Positions 29,368 through 37,923 of a stretch of 64,000 nucleotides of DNA are shown one piece after another; the stretch's first letter is position 1, and the number at the start of each line of letters is the position of its first letter. The position numbers and the translations under genes were made by a program. The DNA comes from Enteractinococcus helveticum (GTDB lineage: Bacteria > Actinomycetota > Actinomycetes > Actinomycetales > Micrococcaceae), in the NCBI RefSeq assembly GCF_001657475.1, contig NZ_LXEY01000020.1, positions 62,001-126,000 on the forward strand, read 5' to 3'. The notes below the pieces were generated by a model. That model saw only the letters and a list, made by a program, of their open reading frames with translations. It had not been told where the DNA came from and did no database searches.

Positions 29368-29784
29368 TTAACCTCCCAGGACCAGCATCATGTGGCGAAT
29401 GAAGAAACCGCCAAACACGACGACCCAGAGAATCATGACGGTCCAGAACATGTGGCGGTGGTACTTGGTGCCCTTCTTCCAGAAGTCGACCAGTACGATA
29501 CGGATGCCGTTAAATGCGTGGTAGATTACCGCGGCTACGAGTCCGGATTCACCAAGCGCCATGTACCAGTTTTTATAGGTACCGATCACGGCGTCGTAGG
29601 CTTCGGGCGAGACGCGGACCAGCGCAGTATCCAGCACATGGACCAATAGAAATAAGAAAATCACCACACCGGTGATTCGGTGGCCAACCCAAGACCACAT
29701 ACCTTCTTTTCCGCGATACAGCGTTCCTCTGCCGGATTTGGATTCGGCAGGAGGCGACTGCTGCGCGGTTGTCGCAGTAGACAC
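29368..29784 (-). CDS. sdhC: Succinate dehydrogenase cytochrome b556 subunit
   Basis: 138 residues with three helices. The conserved SdhC stretch HRITGVVIFLFLLVHVLDTA contains the heme-ligand His (LVHVLD). YHAFNGIRIVLVDFW is the third-helix region. It starts with GTG at 29784, with GGAGGT 7 nt upstream. First gene of sdhCDAB. The promoter lies in the 160 bp shared with the divergent guanylyltransferase gene, where a 14-bp palindrome is seen. Confidence 0.93.
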   Translation of the reverse strand: MSTATTAQQSPPAESKSGRGTLYRGKEGMWSWVGHRITGVVIFLFLLVHVLDTALVRVSPEAYDAVIGTYKNWYMALGESGLVAAVIYHAFNGIRIVLVDFWKKGTKYHRHMFWTVMILWVVVFGGFFIRHMMLVLGG

Positions 29785-29862
29785 TATGAAACCTCCAAAA
29801 GCACGCAGGATTGGCGCCTAGACCTGATTGAGTCTCGCGTTCAGCGCCGGTGCGAGTTGCGT

Positions 29863-29876
29863 CCTATAGCTATAGG
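29863..29876. promoter_or_regulatory. 14-bp palindrome upstream of sdhC
   Basis: Perfect palindrome CCTATAGCTATAGG in the divergent sdhC/manC-like intergenic region, about 80 bp before the sdhC start. It could be an operator or simply overlap a -10 element (TATAGC). No known consensus matched with confidence. Confidence 0.35.
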
Positions 29877-29974
29877 CTAATACTAACCAGCCAAAGAATC
29901 GTTATTACGACATTTTAGACCGGGCCGTTGGTAACTTCAGCTAGTTGTCAGAGATGTGCAATACAGTAGTTCGG

Positions 29975-31111
29975 GTGAACCAACAGCAGTTTTCATCATC
30001 TCATACTCCCGGGTTAGACCGTTTTTGGGCGGTGATCCCCGCCGGTGGTGTCGGGACCCGACTGTGGCCATTATCACGTGCCGCGGCGCCAAAATTTCTT
30101 CACGACCTGACCGGTTCGGGCCAGACATTGATCCGTGCGACCTATGATCGGTTGCAGCCACTGGCCGGTGAGAAGGTCATTGTGGTGACCGGTGAGGCCC
30201 ACCATGAAGCCGTGTGTGCCCAATTATCCGATGTGGCACAGGAAAACTTCCTATTTGAACCCGAACCAAAAGACTCAGCCGCAGCTATTGGACTGGCCGC
30301 CGCCGTATTGTTGGAACGCGATCCCGAGGCGATCATGGGCTCCTTTGCTGCAGACCAGGTCATCGGGCCCGACGACGTCTTCCGTACCGCCGTGGCCGAA
30401 GCGATCGCCACTGCCGCAACCAATAAGATCGTGACAATCGGGATCAAACCAACGTACCCATCGACCGGATTTGGGTACATCCAACAGGGTGACAAGCTGG
30501 ACGTCGACGGCGCGCCCACGGCCTATCAGGTCGTGAAATTTGTTGAAAAACCCGAAGCTGACGTCGCCAAACGCTATATCGAAGCAGGTAATTTCTTCTG
30601 GAATGCTGGCATGTTCGTGGCCCCCGTCAAGCTGTTGTTAGAGCATCTGGAAGCTAACGAGCCAGAACTGCATGCGGGCGTAACCAAGATCGCCAAGGCT
30701 ATTGTGTCTGGAGATGCCAATGAGGTCATGGCCGATGTCTGGCACCAGTTGCCCAAGACCGCCATCGACTATGCGGTGGCTGAACCGGCAGCTCAGGCCG
30801 GTGACGTGGCGGTGATCCCGGGTGACTTTACCTGGGACGATGTCGGTGACTTTGCCGCGATTGCCCGGCTGAATCCTGCCGCTGATGATTCCGGGGTGAC
30901 CGTCATTGGCGAGACGCCGCGCGTATACTCTGATGCAGCCAATGGTGTCGTCGTCACCGATACATCGCGAGTCATTGCGTTGATCGGCGTCGAAGATATT
31001 GTGGTGGTAGATACGCCGGATGCGCTGTTAGTGACGACGACGAAACATGCGCAGTCGGTCAAACAGGCCGTGGAATCCATCAAGGCACACGGGGACGATG
31101 ATGTGCTGTGA
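29975..31111 (+). CDS. manC: Mannose-1-phosphate guanylyltransferase (GDP-mannose pyrophosphorylase)
   Basis: 378 residues from GTG 29975. Nucleotidyltransferase making GDP-mannose from mannose-1-phosphate and GTP, used for glycans, lipoarabinomannan-like polymers or protein mannosylation. The signature is VIPAGGVGTRLWPLSRAAAPK. FVEKPEADVAKRYIEAGNFFWNAGMF is the sugar-binding motif, and FTWDDVGDFAAIA is near the C-terminus. TTG 29945 and ATG 29954 are in-frame alternatives. GTG is preferred because a -10-like TACAGT ends 7 nt before it, suggesting a leaderless transcript. The stop overlaps the next gene's GTG. Confidence 0.9.
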   Translation: MNQQQFSSSHTPGLDRFWAVIPAGGVGTRLWPLSRAAAPKFLHDLTGSGQTLIRATYDRLQPLAGEKVIVVTGEAHHEAVCAQLSDVAQENFLFEPEPKDSAAAIGLAAAVLLERDPEAIMGSFAADQVIGPDDVFRTAVAEAIATAATNKIVTIGIKPTYPSTGFGYIQQGDKLDVDGAPTAYQVVKFVEKPEADVAKRYIEAGNFFWNAGMFVAPVKLLLEHLEANEPELHAGVTKIAKAIVSGDANEVMADVWHQLPKTAIDYAVAEPAAQAGDVAVIPGDFTWDDVGDFAAIARLNPAADDSGVTVIGETPRVYSDAANGVVVTDTSRVIALIGVEDIVVVDTPDALLVTTTKHAQSVKQAVESIKAHGDDDVL

Positions 31112-32367
31112 GTAAGACACCCCCAAAACTTGTTCATTCTGATCAACAACCCGTCCGAGACGACCCGGGACTGCCCCGGATCGCACCTGCGGTTGAGGAA
31201 GTTTTAGCTGAAGCGATCTCGCTGCGGCGCGACATCCACCAGCACCCGGAATTGTCGTTCCGAGAATTTCGCACCACCGATCAGATTATTGCTGCCCTTC
31301 AGCGCCACGGGTTGAAGCCTCACCGGTTAGAATCCACTGGCGCGTGGGTCGATATCGGCTCCGGCCCCATAGTGCTGGGCATCCGGGCCGATATTGATGC
31401 GCTTCCGGTCAAAGAAGAAACCGGGCTCCCGTACGCTTCGGTACATGATGGTATTGCTCACGCCTGTGGTCACGATATCCACACCGCGGTCTGTCTGGGC
31501 ACGGCCATTACGCTGCACCGGTTGCTGACGCGCCAGACGACGGTGCCGGTGGATCATCTGGATCTGACCGGGCGTATTCGCGTGATCTTCCAACCCGCCG
31601 AAGAAAAAATCCCCGGTGGCTCGTTGGAAATCATTCGTCAGGGGGTCCTGCAAGACGTTCCCCGGATCATCGCGCTGCACGCCGATCCGAGCTTCAACGT
31701 GGGCACGATCGGCACCCGCATTGGGGCCATCACCTCGGCCACCGACACCATTCGGGTGACCCTGACCGGTCGCGGCGGCCACACCTCGCGCCCGCAACAA
31801 ACCCAGGATGTGGTCTACGCGCTAGCCCAAATCGCCGCCCAGGTCCCGGCCATTTTGGAGCGTCGCATTGACGTGCGCTCCGGCGCCCAGCTGACCTGGG
31901 GACACATTCAAGCCGGCCATGCTCCCAACGCGATTCCGGCGACCGGTCAATTGGCCGGCACCCTGCGCACCTTGGACGTCGACGCCTGGGATTCGGCATC
32001 GGAGTTACTCGATGAGGTCATCGGCCACGTCGCCGCACCCTACGGCGTGAAAGTGCATCTGGAACACATCCGCGGTGTGCCGCCCGTGGTCAATAACGAA
32101 CCCGAAATGGACCTCATTGAGGACGCGACCCGTTTTGAACTGGGCTCCCGGACCATCGAATTGGCCAGCCAGTCGATGGGTGGCGAGGACTTTGCCTGGA
32201 TGACCAAGCAGGTTCCTGGGGCAATGTTCCGCCTGGGCACCCGCACTCCATCGGGCCCCACGTACGACCTCCACCAGGGTGACTACAACCCGGATGAACG
32301 CGCGATCGGCGTTGGCATGCAAATCTTCACCCAGGCCGCACTGCGAGCCCTCGTGGGAGCCGCCTGA
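31108..32367 (+). CDS. M20D-family amidohydrolase
   Basis: 419 residues. Metallohydrolase of the IAA-amino acid/hippurate/aminobenzoyl-glutamate hydrolase group. The N-terminal RRDIHQHPELSFREF is characteristic. HACGHDIHTAVCLGTA carries metal-binding Cys/His, and FQPAEEKIPGGSLEII the next Glu pair. The dimerisation domain contains GRGGHTSRPQQTQDVV, and the C-terminal SMGGEDFAWM holds a further ligand region. The substrate is not inferable. GTG at 31108 overlaps the upstream TGA (GTGA), and its TGA overlaps the cdd start, so it lies in one transcript with both neighbours. Confidence 0.9.
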   Translation: MSKTPPKLVHSDQQPVRDDPGLPRIAPAVEEVLAEAISLRRDIHQHPELSFREFRTTDQIIAALQRHGLKPHRLESTGAWVDIGSGPIVLGIRADIDALPVKEETGLPYASVHDGIAHACGHDIHTAVCLGTAITLHRLLTRQTTVPVDHLDLTGRIRVIFQPAEEKIPGGSLEIIRQGVLQDVPRIIALHADPSFNVGTIGTRIGAITSATDTIRVTLTGRGGHTSRPQQTQDVVYALAQIAAQVPAILERRIDVRSGAQLTWGHIQAGHAPNAIPATGQLAGTLRTLDVDAWDSASELLDEVIGHVAAPYGVKVHLEHIRGVPPVVNNEPEMDLIEDATRFELGSRTIELASQSMGGEDFAWMTKQVPGAMFRLGTRTPSGPTYDLHQGDYNPDERAIGVGMQIFTQAALRALVGAA

Positions 32368-32753
32368 TGTCGGTTTTCGAACAATTACACACTGCAGCAA
32401 CCCGCGTGTTGCCGCGCGCCTATGCGCCGTATTCGCACCATCCGGTCGCGGTGGCAGCCATGGATGATCAGGGCGCCGTCCACACGGGCGTCAATATCGA
32501 AAACGCCTCATATGGCCTGACCCAGTGCGCCGAGGTTGCCATGATCTCGGCCTGGCGCATGTCCGCCGGTGCCACGCTGACCCACCTGGTGTGCCTCAAT
32601 GGCCACGGCGACTACATCACCCCGTGCGGGCGGTGCCGTCAGGTACTGTTTGAACACGCCCCGGGTGACCTCGTCATTGCCATCCCCGACGGTTCGATCA
32701 CCCTGACCCAGCTGCTGCCACATGCCTTTGGCCCGGACAACCTGCAGGACTAG
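32367..32753 (+). CDS. cdd: Cytidine deaminase
   Basis: 128 residues. Deaminates cytidine and deoxycytidine to uridine and deoxyuridine. The zinc-site motifs are QCAEVAM (Cys plus catalytic Glu) and TPCGRCRQVL (two Cys). NIENASYGLT binds the nucleoside. The size fits the tetrameric form. Part of a nucleoside-salvage run with deoA and add. Confidence 0.95.
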   Translation: MSVFEQLHTAATRVLPRAYAPYSHHPVAVAAMDDQGAVHTGVNIENASYGLTQCAEVAMISAWRMSAGATLTHLVCLNGHGDYITPCGRCRQVLFEHAPGDLVIAIPDGSITLTQLLPHAFGPDNLQD

Positions 32754-32756
32754 CTC

Positions 32757-34025
32757 ATGTTTACCGCCGTCGACATCATCACTACCAAACGCAATGGTCA
32801 TGCCCTGACCTCCGAGCAGATCACCTGGATGGTCAACGCCTACACTGCCGGTGAGGTATCGGATGAACAATTCGCCGCGCTGGCCATGGCGATTTATTTC
32901 CAGGGCCTCAATGATAACGAAATTTTTGCCCTGACCACCGCGATGCTCAACTCCGGGGTCACCCTGAATTTCTCCGACCTGGGCAAACCCACCGCAGATA
33001 AACACTCCACCGGGGGAGTCGGCGACAAAATTACCCTGCCCCTGACACCGTTAGTGGCATCCTTCGGCGTGGCCGTGCCGCAACTTTCAGGTCGGGGCCT
33101 GGGCCACACCGGTGGCACCCTGGACAAACTAGAATCCATCCCCGGATTCACCGTGGATCTCACCGAAGCCCACATCCGCAACCAACTGCGCACCGTTGGC
33201 GGCGTGATCTGTGCTGCCACCGGGCAACTGGCTCCGGCCGATAAGAAAATCTATGCGCTGCGCGACGTCACCGCAACCGTCGACTCCATGCCGCTGATCG
33301 CTTCATCGATCATGTCCAAGAAACTGGCGGAAGGCACCGACACCCTGGTACTTGATGTCAAAACCGGCACCGGCGCGTTCATGCAGGATCAGGACGCCGC
33401 CCGCCAACTGGCTGAAAAAATGGTGTGGTTGGGCAAGGAATATGGGGTTGCCACCACCGCGGTGCTCACGCGCATGGACACCCCGCTGGGCTCTACCGTG
33501 GGCAACGCGATCGAAGTCGAAGAAACCTTGGAAGTCCTAGCCGGTGGGGGACCCGACGACGTCGTAGAACTGACGCTCACCCTGGCACAGCACATGCTGG
33601 CCGGTGCAGGTATCGACGCGGATCCCGCCGAACACCTGGCCAACGGCAAAGCCATGGACGCCTGGCGCGCCATGGTTGCTGCCCAGTTTGGCGATCCAGA
33701 TGCGCCCCTACCCACCGCACCGCATGAACACACCGTGGTCGCACCCGAAACCGGCGTGCTGACCCGCATGGATGCCCGCGCCGTGGGCGAGGCCGCCTGG
33801 CGCCTGGGCGCCGGCCGTCAATTCCAGGGCCAACCGGTCCAGGCCACCGCCGGAATCCGGCTGCATGCAAAACCCGGAGACCGCATCACTACTGGTCAAC
33901 CCCTGATGACGCTCTACACTGAGACTGAAGACCGGATCCCAGCTGCGCAAGAACTGCTGGAATCTGCACTGGAAGTGGCCGAAACATTTCGCACCCCTGA
34001 TTTGATCATCGACGTCATTGACTAA
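32757..34025 (+). CDS. deoA: Thymidine phosphorylase
   Basis: 422 residues. Cleaves thymidine or deoxyuridine with phosphate to base and 2-deoxyribose-1-phosphate. The family signature is SGRGLGHTGGTLDKLES. KHSTGGVGDKITLPLTPLVA is the phosphate-binding region. The C-terminal beta-hairpin (PYNP-like) domain is present. It acts directly on the product of the upstream cdd reaction. The stop-to-start gap from cdd is 3 bp. A uridine-accepting pyrimidine phosphorylase (pdp) is the main alternative. Confidence 0.93.
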   Translation: MFTAVDIITTKRNGHALTSEQITWMVNAYTAGEVSDEQFAALAMAIYFQGLNDNEIFALTTAMLNSGVTLNFSDLGKPTADKHSTGGVGDKITLPLTPLVASFGVAVPQLSGRGLGHTGGTLDKLESIPGFTVDLTEAHIRNQLRTVGGVICAATGQLAPADKKIYALRDVTATVDSMPLIASSIMSKKLAEGTDTLVLDVKTGTGAFMQDQDAARQLAEKMVWLGKEYGVATTAVLTRMDTPLGSTVGNAIEVEETLEVLAGGGPDDVVELTLTLAQHMLAGAGIDADPAEHLANGKAMDAWRAMVAAQFGDPDAPLPTAPHEHTVVAPETGVLTRMDARAVGEAAWRLGAGRQFQGQPVQATAGIRLHAKPGDRITTGQPLMTLYTETEDRIPAAQELLESALEVAETFRTPDLIIDVID

Positions 34026-34045
34026 CCCACCGTAGGATCGCAGAC

Positions 34046-34702
34046 TTGTTGGACTTTCTCGAAGAGCTCATCCTGCAGGCCGCCGGAGCCTGGTGGATGC
34101 CGCTGGCCGTCTTCTTGTTCAGTCTTGTTGACGGGTTTTTTCCGATTGTCCCATCCGAATCCATCCTCGTTGCACTGGCCTCAATCTCTGATCAACGCCC
34201 GGGCATCAGCCTGGTTACCCTGTTTTTCGCAGGCTGGTTCGGGGCCTTCATCGGCGACCAAATCGCCTACTGGCTGGGCCGCACCATCGGCGTCACCCGG
34301 TTCCGCTGGATGCGCACCCGCTCGGTGGTCCGGGCGATTGGCGGGGTCAAACAAACCCTGCGCCACTCCGGGGCGCTCGTCGTCATCACCGCCCGCCACA
34401 TCCCCGGCGGACGCGTAGCCGTGAACTTCATCGCCGGCGCCACCCACATGAAGGTGGCCAAGTTTATGATCTTAGACTTCATCTCTGCCGCCATCTGGGC
34501 GGCCTATTCCCTGGCCATTGGGTACTTCACCTCGGGCTGGTTAGACAACACCATCCTGCAAATTGGTCTCGCGTTAGTCTTCGCGGCAATCCTGGGGTGG
34601 ATCATCGACCGGGGGATCAAAAGATTTATGCGCAACCGCATGGACAAACATCTTGATCAAGATGCCGACAACACTGAAACTAGCCTAGACTCGGACTCGT
34701 GA
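34046..34702 (+). CDS. DedA-family membrane protein
   Basis: 218 residues with about five hydrophobic segments. DedA-family landmarks are PIVPSESILVALASIS, GWFGAFIGDQIAYWLGR and the conserved ARHIPGGRVAVNFIAGATHM (Arg-containing motif of the VTT/DedA core). Members are proposed proton-dependent phospholipid (undecaprenyl phosphate) flippases. The start is TTG at 34046 with AGGAT at suitable spacing, and no better start is visible. The stop overlaps the add start codon region. Confidence 0.88.
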   Translation: MLDFLEELILQAAGAWWMPLAVFLFSLVDGFFPIVPSESILVALASISDQRPGISLVTLFFAGWFGAFIGDQIAYWLGRTIGVTRFRWMRTRSVVRAIGGVKQTLRHSGALVVITARHIPGGRVAVNFIAGATHMKVAKFMILDFISAAIWAAYSLAIGYFTSGWLDNTILQIGLALVFAAILGWIIDRGIKRFMRNRMDKHLDQDADNTETSLDSDS

Positions 34703-35940
34703 TGAAACAGGAATCCACTGACAACACCCCAGCCCTTGGACCAGAAGACGACTTGAACCTGGACCCGTTTGCCCTCGATCTGGCCGGCCTACCAAAAGTC
34801 TCGCTGCATGACCACCTCGACGGCGGCCTGCGGGTCGAAACCGTGTGGGAACTGGCCCAAGCCATCGGCCACGAACTGCCAGCCGATACCGAAGAGGCCC
34901 TGGCCGACTGGTTTGCAGCCGCAGCCAACGCCGGCTCACTGCCCAAATACCTGGAAATGTTTGACCACACCACGGCCGTGATGCAAACCGCGCAGGCCCT
35001 GGAACGCATTGCCTATGAATTTGCCATGGACCTTGCCGAGGACGGCGTGGTCTACGGCGAAGTCCGGTGGGCTCCTGAACAACACACCCGCAACGGGTTG
35101 AGCCTGGATGAAACCGTCGACGCCGTAACCGCCGGGTTGGAAAAAGCCATGCAGGAACTCGACGGCGGACTCCAAGTCCACCAGATCCTGTGCGCGATGC
35201 GCCAGAACTCGAAAGAAAACGCACAAGAAATCGCCGAGCTGACCCACCGCCACCGTCCCAAGGGCTCGGTCGTGGCCTTCGACATCGCCGGACCAGAACA
35301 CGGCTTCCCGGCCACCCGATTTGCCGAGGTCTTTGCCTGGCTCGATGAACGCTTCGTGCCCATCACCATCCACGCGGGTGAAGCCGACGGCCTGGACTCC
35401 ATCGCCGCAGCCCTAACCTCCGGACGGGCCCTGCGCATTGGCCACGGAGTGAATATGGTCCAAGACCTATCCAACGTGGAACTCGACGATAACCAGGAGA
35501 TCATGGTCTGGGGCGATGTTGCCAACCGCACGCTGTACAACAACACCGTGCTGGAACTGTGCCCAACCTCCAATATCCAAACCGCCGCCGTAACACCAGG
35601 CCCCGTAGACGCGCCACTGCAGAACCACCCGTTCGATCTGCTTTACCGCTCTGGCTTCGCCGTCACCGTGAATCCGGACAACCGCCTGATCTCCGGGGTC
35701 AGCCTCACTGATGAGCTCTACACCCTGGCCGCAACCTACGGCTACACCATGATCGACCTGCTGGAATTCCAGCTCAACGCCGTCAAAGGTGCCTTCCAAA
35801 CCGAATACGCCCGCGATCAACTGCGCGAATTCATCGAATTCTCCTGGATGGACGTCATCGCCGGCGTGCACGATCAAGACGACCCAGACGCGCCCGTCTT
35901 CTTCGTAGAAATTGAAGACGACGAAGACGACAAGGAATAA
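34699..35940 (+). CDS. add: Adenosine deaminase
   Basis: 413 residues. Zinc metalloenzyme converting adenosine to inosine. The N-terminal metal motif is SLHDHLDGGLR. VVAFDIAGPEHGFPA and ITIHAGEADG carry further active-site residues, and VTVNPDNRLISG the last Asp. It starts with GTG 34699 or ATG 34702. The C-terminal tail is unusually acidic (EIEDDEDDKE). It completes the nucleoside-salvage set with cdd and deoA; mazG follows 10 bp later. Confidence 0.95.
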   Translation: MMKQESTDNTPALGPEDDLNLDPFALDLAGLPKVSLHDHLDGGLRVETVWELAQAIGHELPADTEEALADWFAAAANAGSLPKYLEMFDHTTAVMQTAQALERIAYEFAMDLAEDGVVYGEVRWAPEQHTRNGLSLDETVDAVTAGLEKAMQELDGGLQVHQILCAMRQNSKENAQEIAELTHRHRPKGSVVAFDIAGPEHGFPATRFAEVFAWLDERFVPITIHAGEADGLDSIAAALTSGRALRIGHGVNMVQDLSNVELDDNQEIMVWGDVANRTLYNNTVLELCPTSNIQTAAVTPGPVDAPLQNHPFDLLYRSGFAVTVNPDNRLISGVSLTDELYTLAATYGYTMIDLLEFQLNAVKGAFQTEYARDQLREFIEFSWMDVIAGVHDQDDPDAPVFFVEIEDDEDDKE

Positions 35941-35950
35941 CCCCTCAACC

Positions 35951-36655
35951 ATGGCAGACACCGGCCTGCAACGCCTCGTGTGGATCACCGCCCAATTACG
36001 CAAATATTGCCCCTGGACCCAGACCCTGACCCACCACCAGCTGACCGAATACCTCATCGAGGAAGCGTATGAGGCCGTTGAAGTCATTGAGTCCGTGCCG
36101 GCCAACGACTGGGAGAACGTCGCTGCGGATAACGGCACCTATGAAGAGTTCCGCAAAGAACTCGGCGATGTGCTGTTTCAGGTGACCCTGCATTCGGCAA
36201 TTGCCGAACAGGCCGGTGCGTTTACTGTCGACGATGTCGCCGATGCGATCAGCCAGAAGATGCTGCGACGTAATCCCCATGTTTTCGATGCTGACGGACA
36301 ACTTCTGCCCCAGGACCGACTCGGCAACGTCACCGTGGACGACGTTGAAAAGACCTGGGAACAGATCAAACAAGCCGAAAAAGGTGACGACCCGTCGGTC
36401 GAGGATGCCGCACGGTCATCGATCTTCGATCTCCCACCCGGTCTACCGGCGCTTGCAGCTGCGGCAAAAATCGTTGATCGTGCCGGACGGCAGCCAGTCG
36501 ACCCGTTCGGGAAGAAACCTGCCAGCTCCCACGTAACAGTCAATGTGGTCGACGAAGATATCGGCGCGCAGCTTTTTGAACTTGTTCGCACGGCGCGCGC
36601 TAACGGGGTCGATCTAGAAGCGGCACTGCGTCAGTATCTGTCACGGTTACAGTAA
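35951..36655 (+). CDS. mazG: MazG-family nucleoside triphosphate pyrophosphohydrolase
   Basis: 234 residues from ATG 35951. Hydrolyses NTPs and dNTPs to monophosphates, cleaning abnormal nucleotides. Typical MazG features are LRKYCPWTQTLTHHQLTEYL, the EExxE metal motif in IEEAYEAVEV and the ExxD motif in KELGDVLFQVTLHS. MLRRNPHVF is also typical. The second half (about 130-234) lacks a complete second MazG set, as in other actinobacterial homologues. The start was moved inward from an in-frame ATG that overlaps the end of add. Confidence 0.9.
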   Translation: MADTGLQRLVWITAQLRKYCPWTQTLTHHQLTEYLIEEAYEAVEVIESVPANDWENVAADNGTYEEFRKELGDVLFQVTLHSAIAEQAGAFTVDDVADAISQKMLRRNPHVFDADGQLLPQDRLGNVTVDDVEKTWEQIKQAEKGDDPSVEDAARSSIFDLPPGLPALAAAAKIVDRAGRQPVDPFGKKPASSHVTVNVVDEDIGAQLFELVRTARANGVDLEAALRQYLSRLQ

Positions 36656-36839
36656 GGTCTTCAGGAGGTCATCACCAACACGGTTCATTGCGGATCACCG
36701 TCGAAGCGATCAGGCAATTATGGATACTCAGACTGCCATGGCATACGGTAGTATCCGTGAACCCGCTCCGACGTCCTGCATGACACGCAGCACCTCACCA
36801 CCATCATTTCGCAGCCCAACAAGAGGAAGTTCCCGCTTC

Positions 36840-37304
36840 ATGACCGAGACCATCACGCAAAATAAGCCAACGCCGGCATTTATTGGTGCCTCATGGTTGG
36901 CACTCATCATCGGGGTCGCAACCTATTTGATCGGCTTGTTCAACTCTGCAATGGAGCTCAATGAGATGGGCTACTATTTCACGGTGCTCATGCTTGGGCT
37001 TTACGGGGCGATTTCGTTGCAGAAAACAGTCCGTGACCGGGCCGACGGCATCCCCACTACCAACCTGTACTACGGCATCACCTGGTTTGTGCTCATCGTT
37101 GCTATCTCGCTATTGGTTATCGGTCTGTGGAATGCCGGCAGTATCGAAACCATTGAAAAAGGTTTCTACGCACTGGGCTTCGTATTGAGCTTGTTCGCTG
37201 TCGTCGCCGTGCAGAAAAATGTTCGCGACCTAGCGGGTTTTAAAGGTACAGAGGACGACGAGGAAGACCTGGAGTACGGTACGCCGCCGAATCCGCCACT
37301 GTGA
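36840..37304 (+). CDS. YiaA/YiaB-type two-helix-domain membrane protein
   Basis: 154 residues from ATG 36840 (MTETITQNKPTPAFIGASWL), preceded by GAGGAAG. Two copies of the YiaAB two-helix unit: helices at about 15-35 and 46-60, ending LQKTVRDRADG, and about 78-95 and 105-125, ending VQKNVRDLAG. The tail is acidic (GTEDDEEDLEYG). Function is unknown. In-frame upstream sequence back to 36720 is low-complexity and unlikely to be translated. Confidence 0.85.
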   Translation: MTETITQNKPTPAFIGASWLALIIGVATYLIGLFNSAMELNEMGYYFTVLMLGLYGAISLQKTVRDRADGIPTTNLYYGITWFVLIVAISLLVIGLWNAGSIETIEKGFYALGFVLSLFAVVAVQKNVRDLAGFKGTEDDEEDLEYGTPPNPPL

Positions 37305-37314
37305 TCCGGGCTGA

Positions 37315-37589
37315 GGATCAGGGCTATCACAGATAATTGCCAGCAATAGTCTCGATGGCATCATGGACGAGGACTTGTGGATTGACGCGTTGACTATCAG
37401 GTCGTGCTGAAAGTCGATGAAGATGGAACGATTGCAGCAGCTGTCACGGAAATCGAAGTCAATGAGGTGTCTGAGCCGGTGTTCAGCGAGACGCTTGAGA
37501 TGCACGCAGACCGGCACTTTGTGCTGCGGATCGTGCATACTGATACGGCTTGGCCACTCTTCTTGGCTGCCATCGCTGATCCTCGATAA
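37315..37589 (+). pseudogene. Serpin C-terminal remnant (frameshifted)
   Basis: Two overlapping frames reconstruct the C-terminal end of a serine protease inhibitor. The first frame gives SLDGIMDEDLWIDA (about 37348-37388). A shift near 37385-37391 then continues in another frame as VDYQVVLKVDEDGTIAAAV and ends FVLRIVHTDTAWPLFLAAI at the stop (37587-37589). VDEDGT-IAAAV matches the serpin hinge and the end matches the serpin breach/strand-5B region. No upstream two-thirds of the gene is present. The remnant begins only about 10 bp after the YiaAB-like gene, so the rest was deleted. Confidence 0.72.
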
Positions 37590-37603
37590 TCCCCAGAACA
37601 CGA

Positions 37604-37647
37604 CATTTAAATCTACTAGCACCGTCATTTAAATCTACTAGCACCGT
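37604..37647. repeat. Tandem 22-bp direct repeat
   Basis: Two adjacent identical copies (37604-37625 and 37626-37647) of a 22-bp unit starting CATTTAAATCTACT. It lies just after the serpin remnant. Beyond it, about 37650-37770 has an open frame of some 50 codons without start or recognisable family, possibly more gene debris. Confidence 0.9.
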
Positions 37648-37771
37648 CGGGAGCTGTCGAACAATTAATTGCCGTGATTGTAGCCAAGGGTATCGGCCAG
37701 GAGCTCCGCAATGAAGTCGACATTGGTCTGTTTACGGTAACTCTGCATTCGCGATGCTGCGAAGACCGCTG

Positions 37772-37810
37772 ATTGCCGAGTTGCTTTCAGAAAGCAACTC
37801 GGCAATTTTT
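37772..37810 (+). terminator. Strong rho-independent terminator
   Basis: 17-bp perfect stem ATTGCCGAGTTGCTTTC/GAAAGCAACTCGGCAAT followed by TTTT. It probably ended the lost plus-strand gene(s) of this decayed region. Confidence 0.92.
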
Positions 37811-37923
37811 ACCAGCGGCGAAGTGGGATCCCAACTATTTGCACGAGTACGCGGCGCCGTTGGGATCGGATTCAACGCGGATCTGCGACAGTACAATAGC
37901 CAGCTCGGCTAGCCGAGTGCGCG

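Noticed and set aside
37604..37647. Possible CRISPR or phage attachment repeat
   Set aside because: Only two abutting 22-bp copies without spacers, integrase or a tRNA end; a simple tandem duplication explains it.
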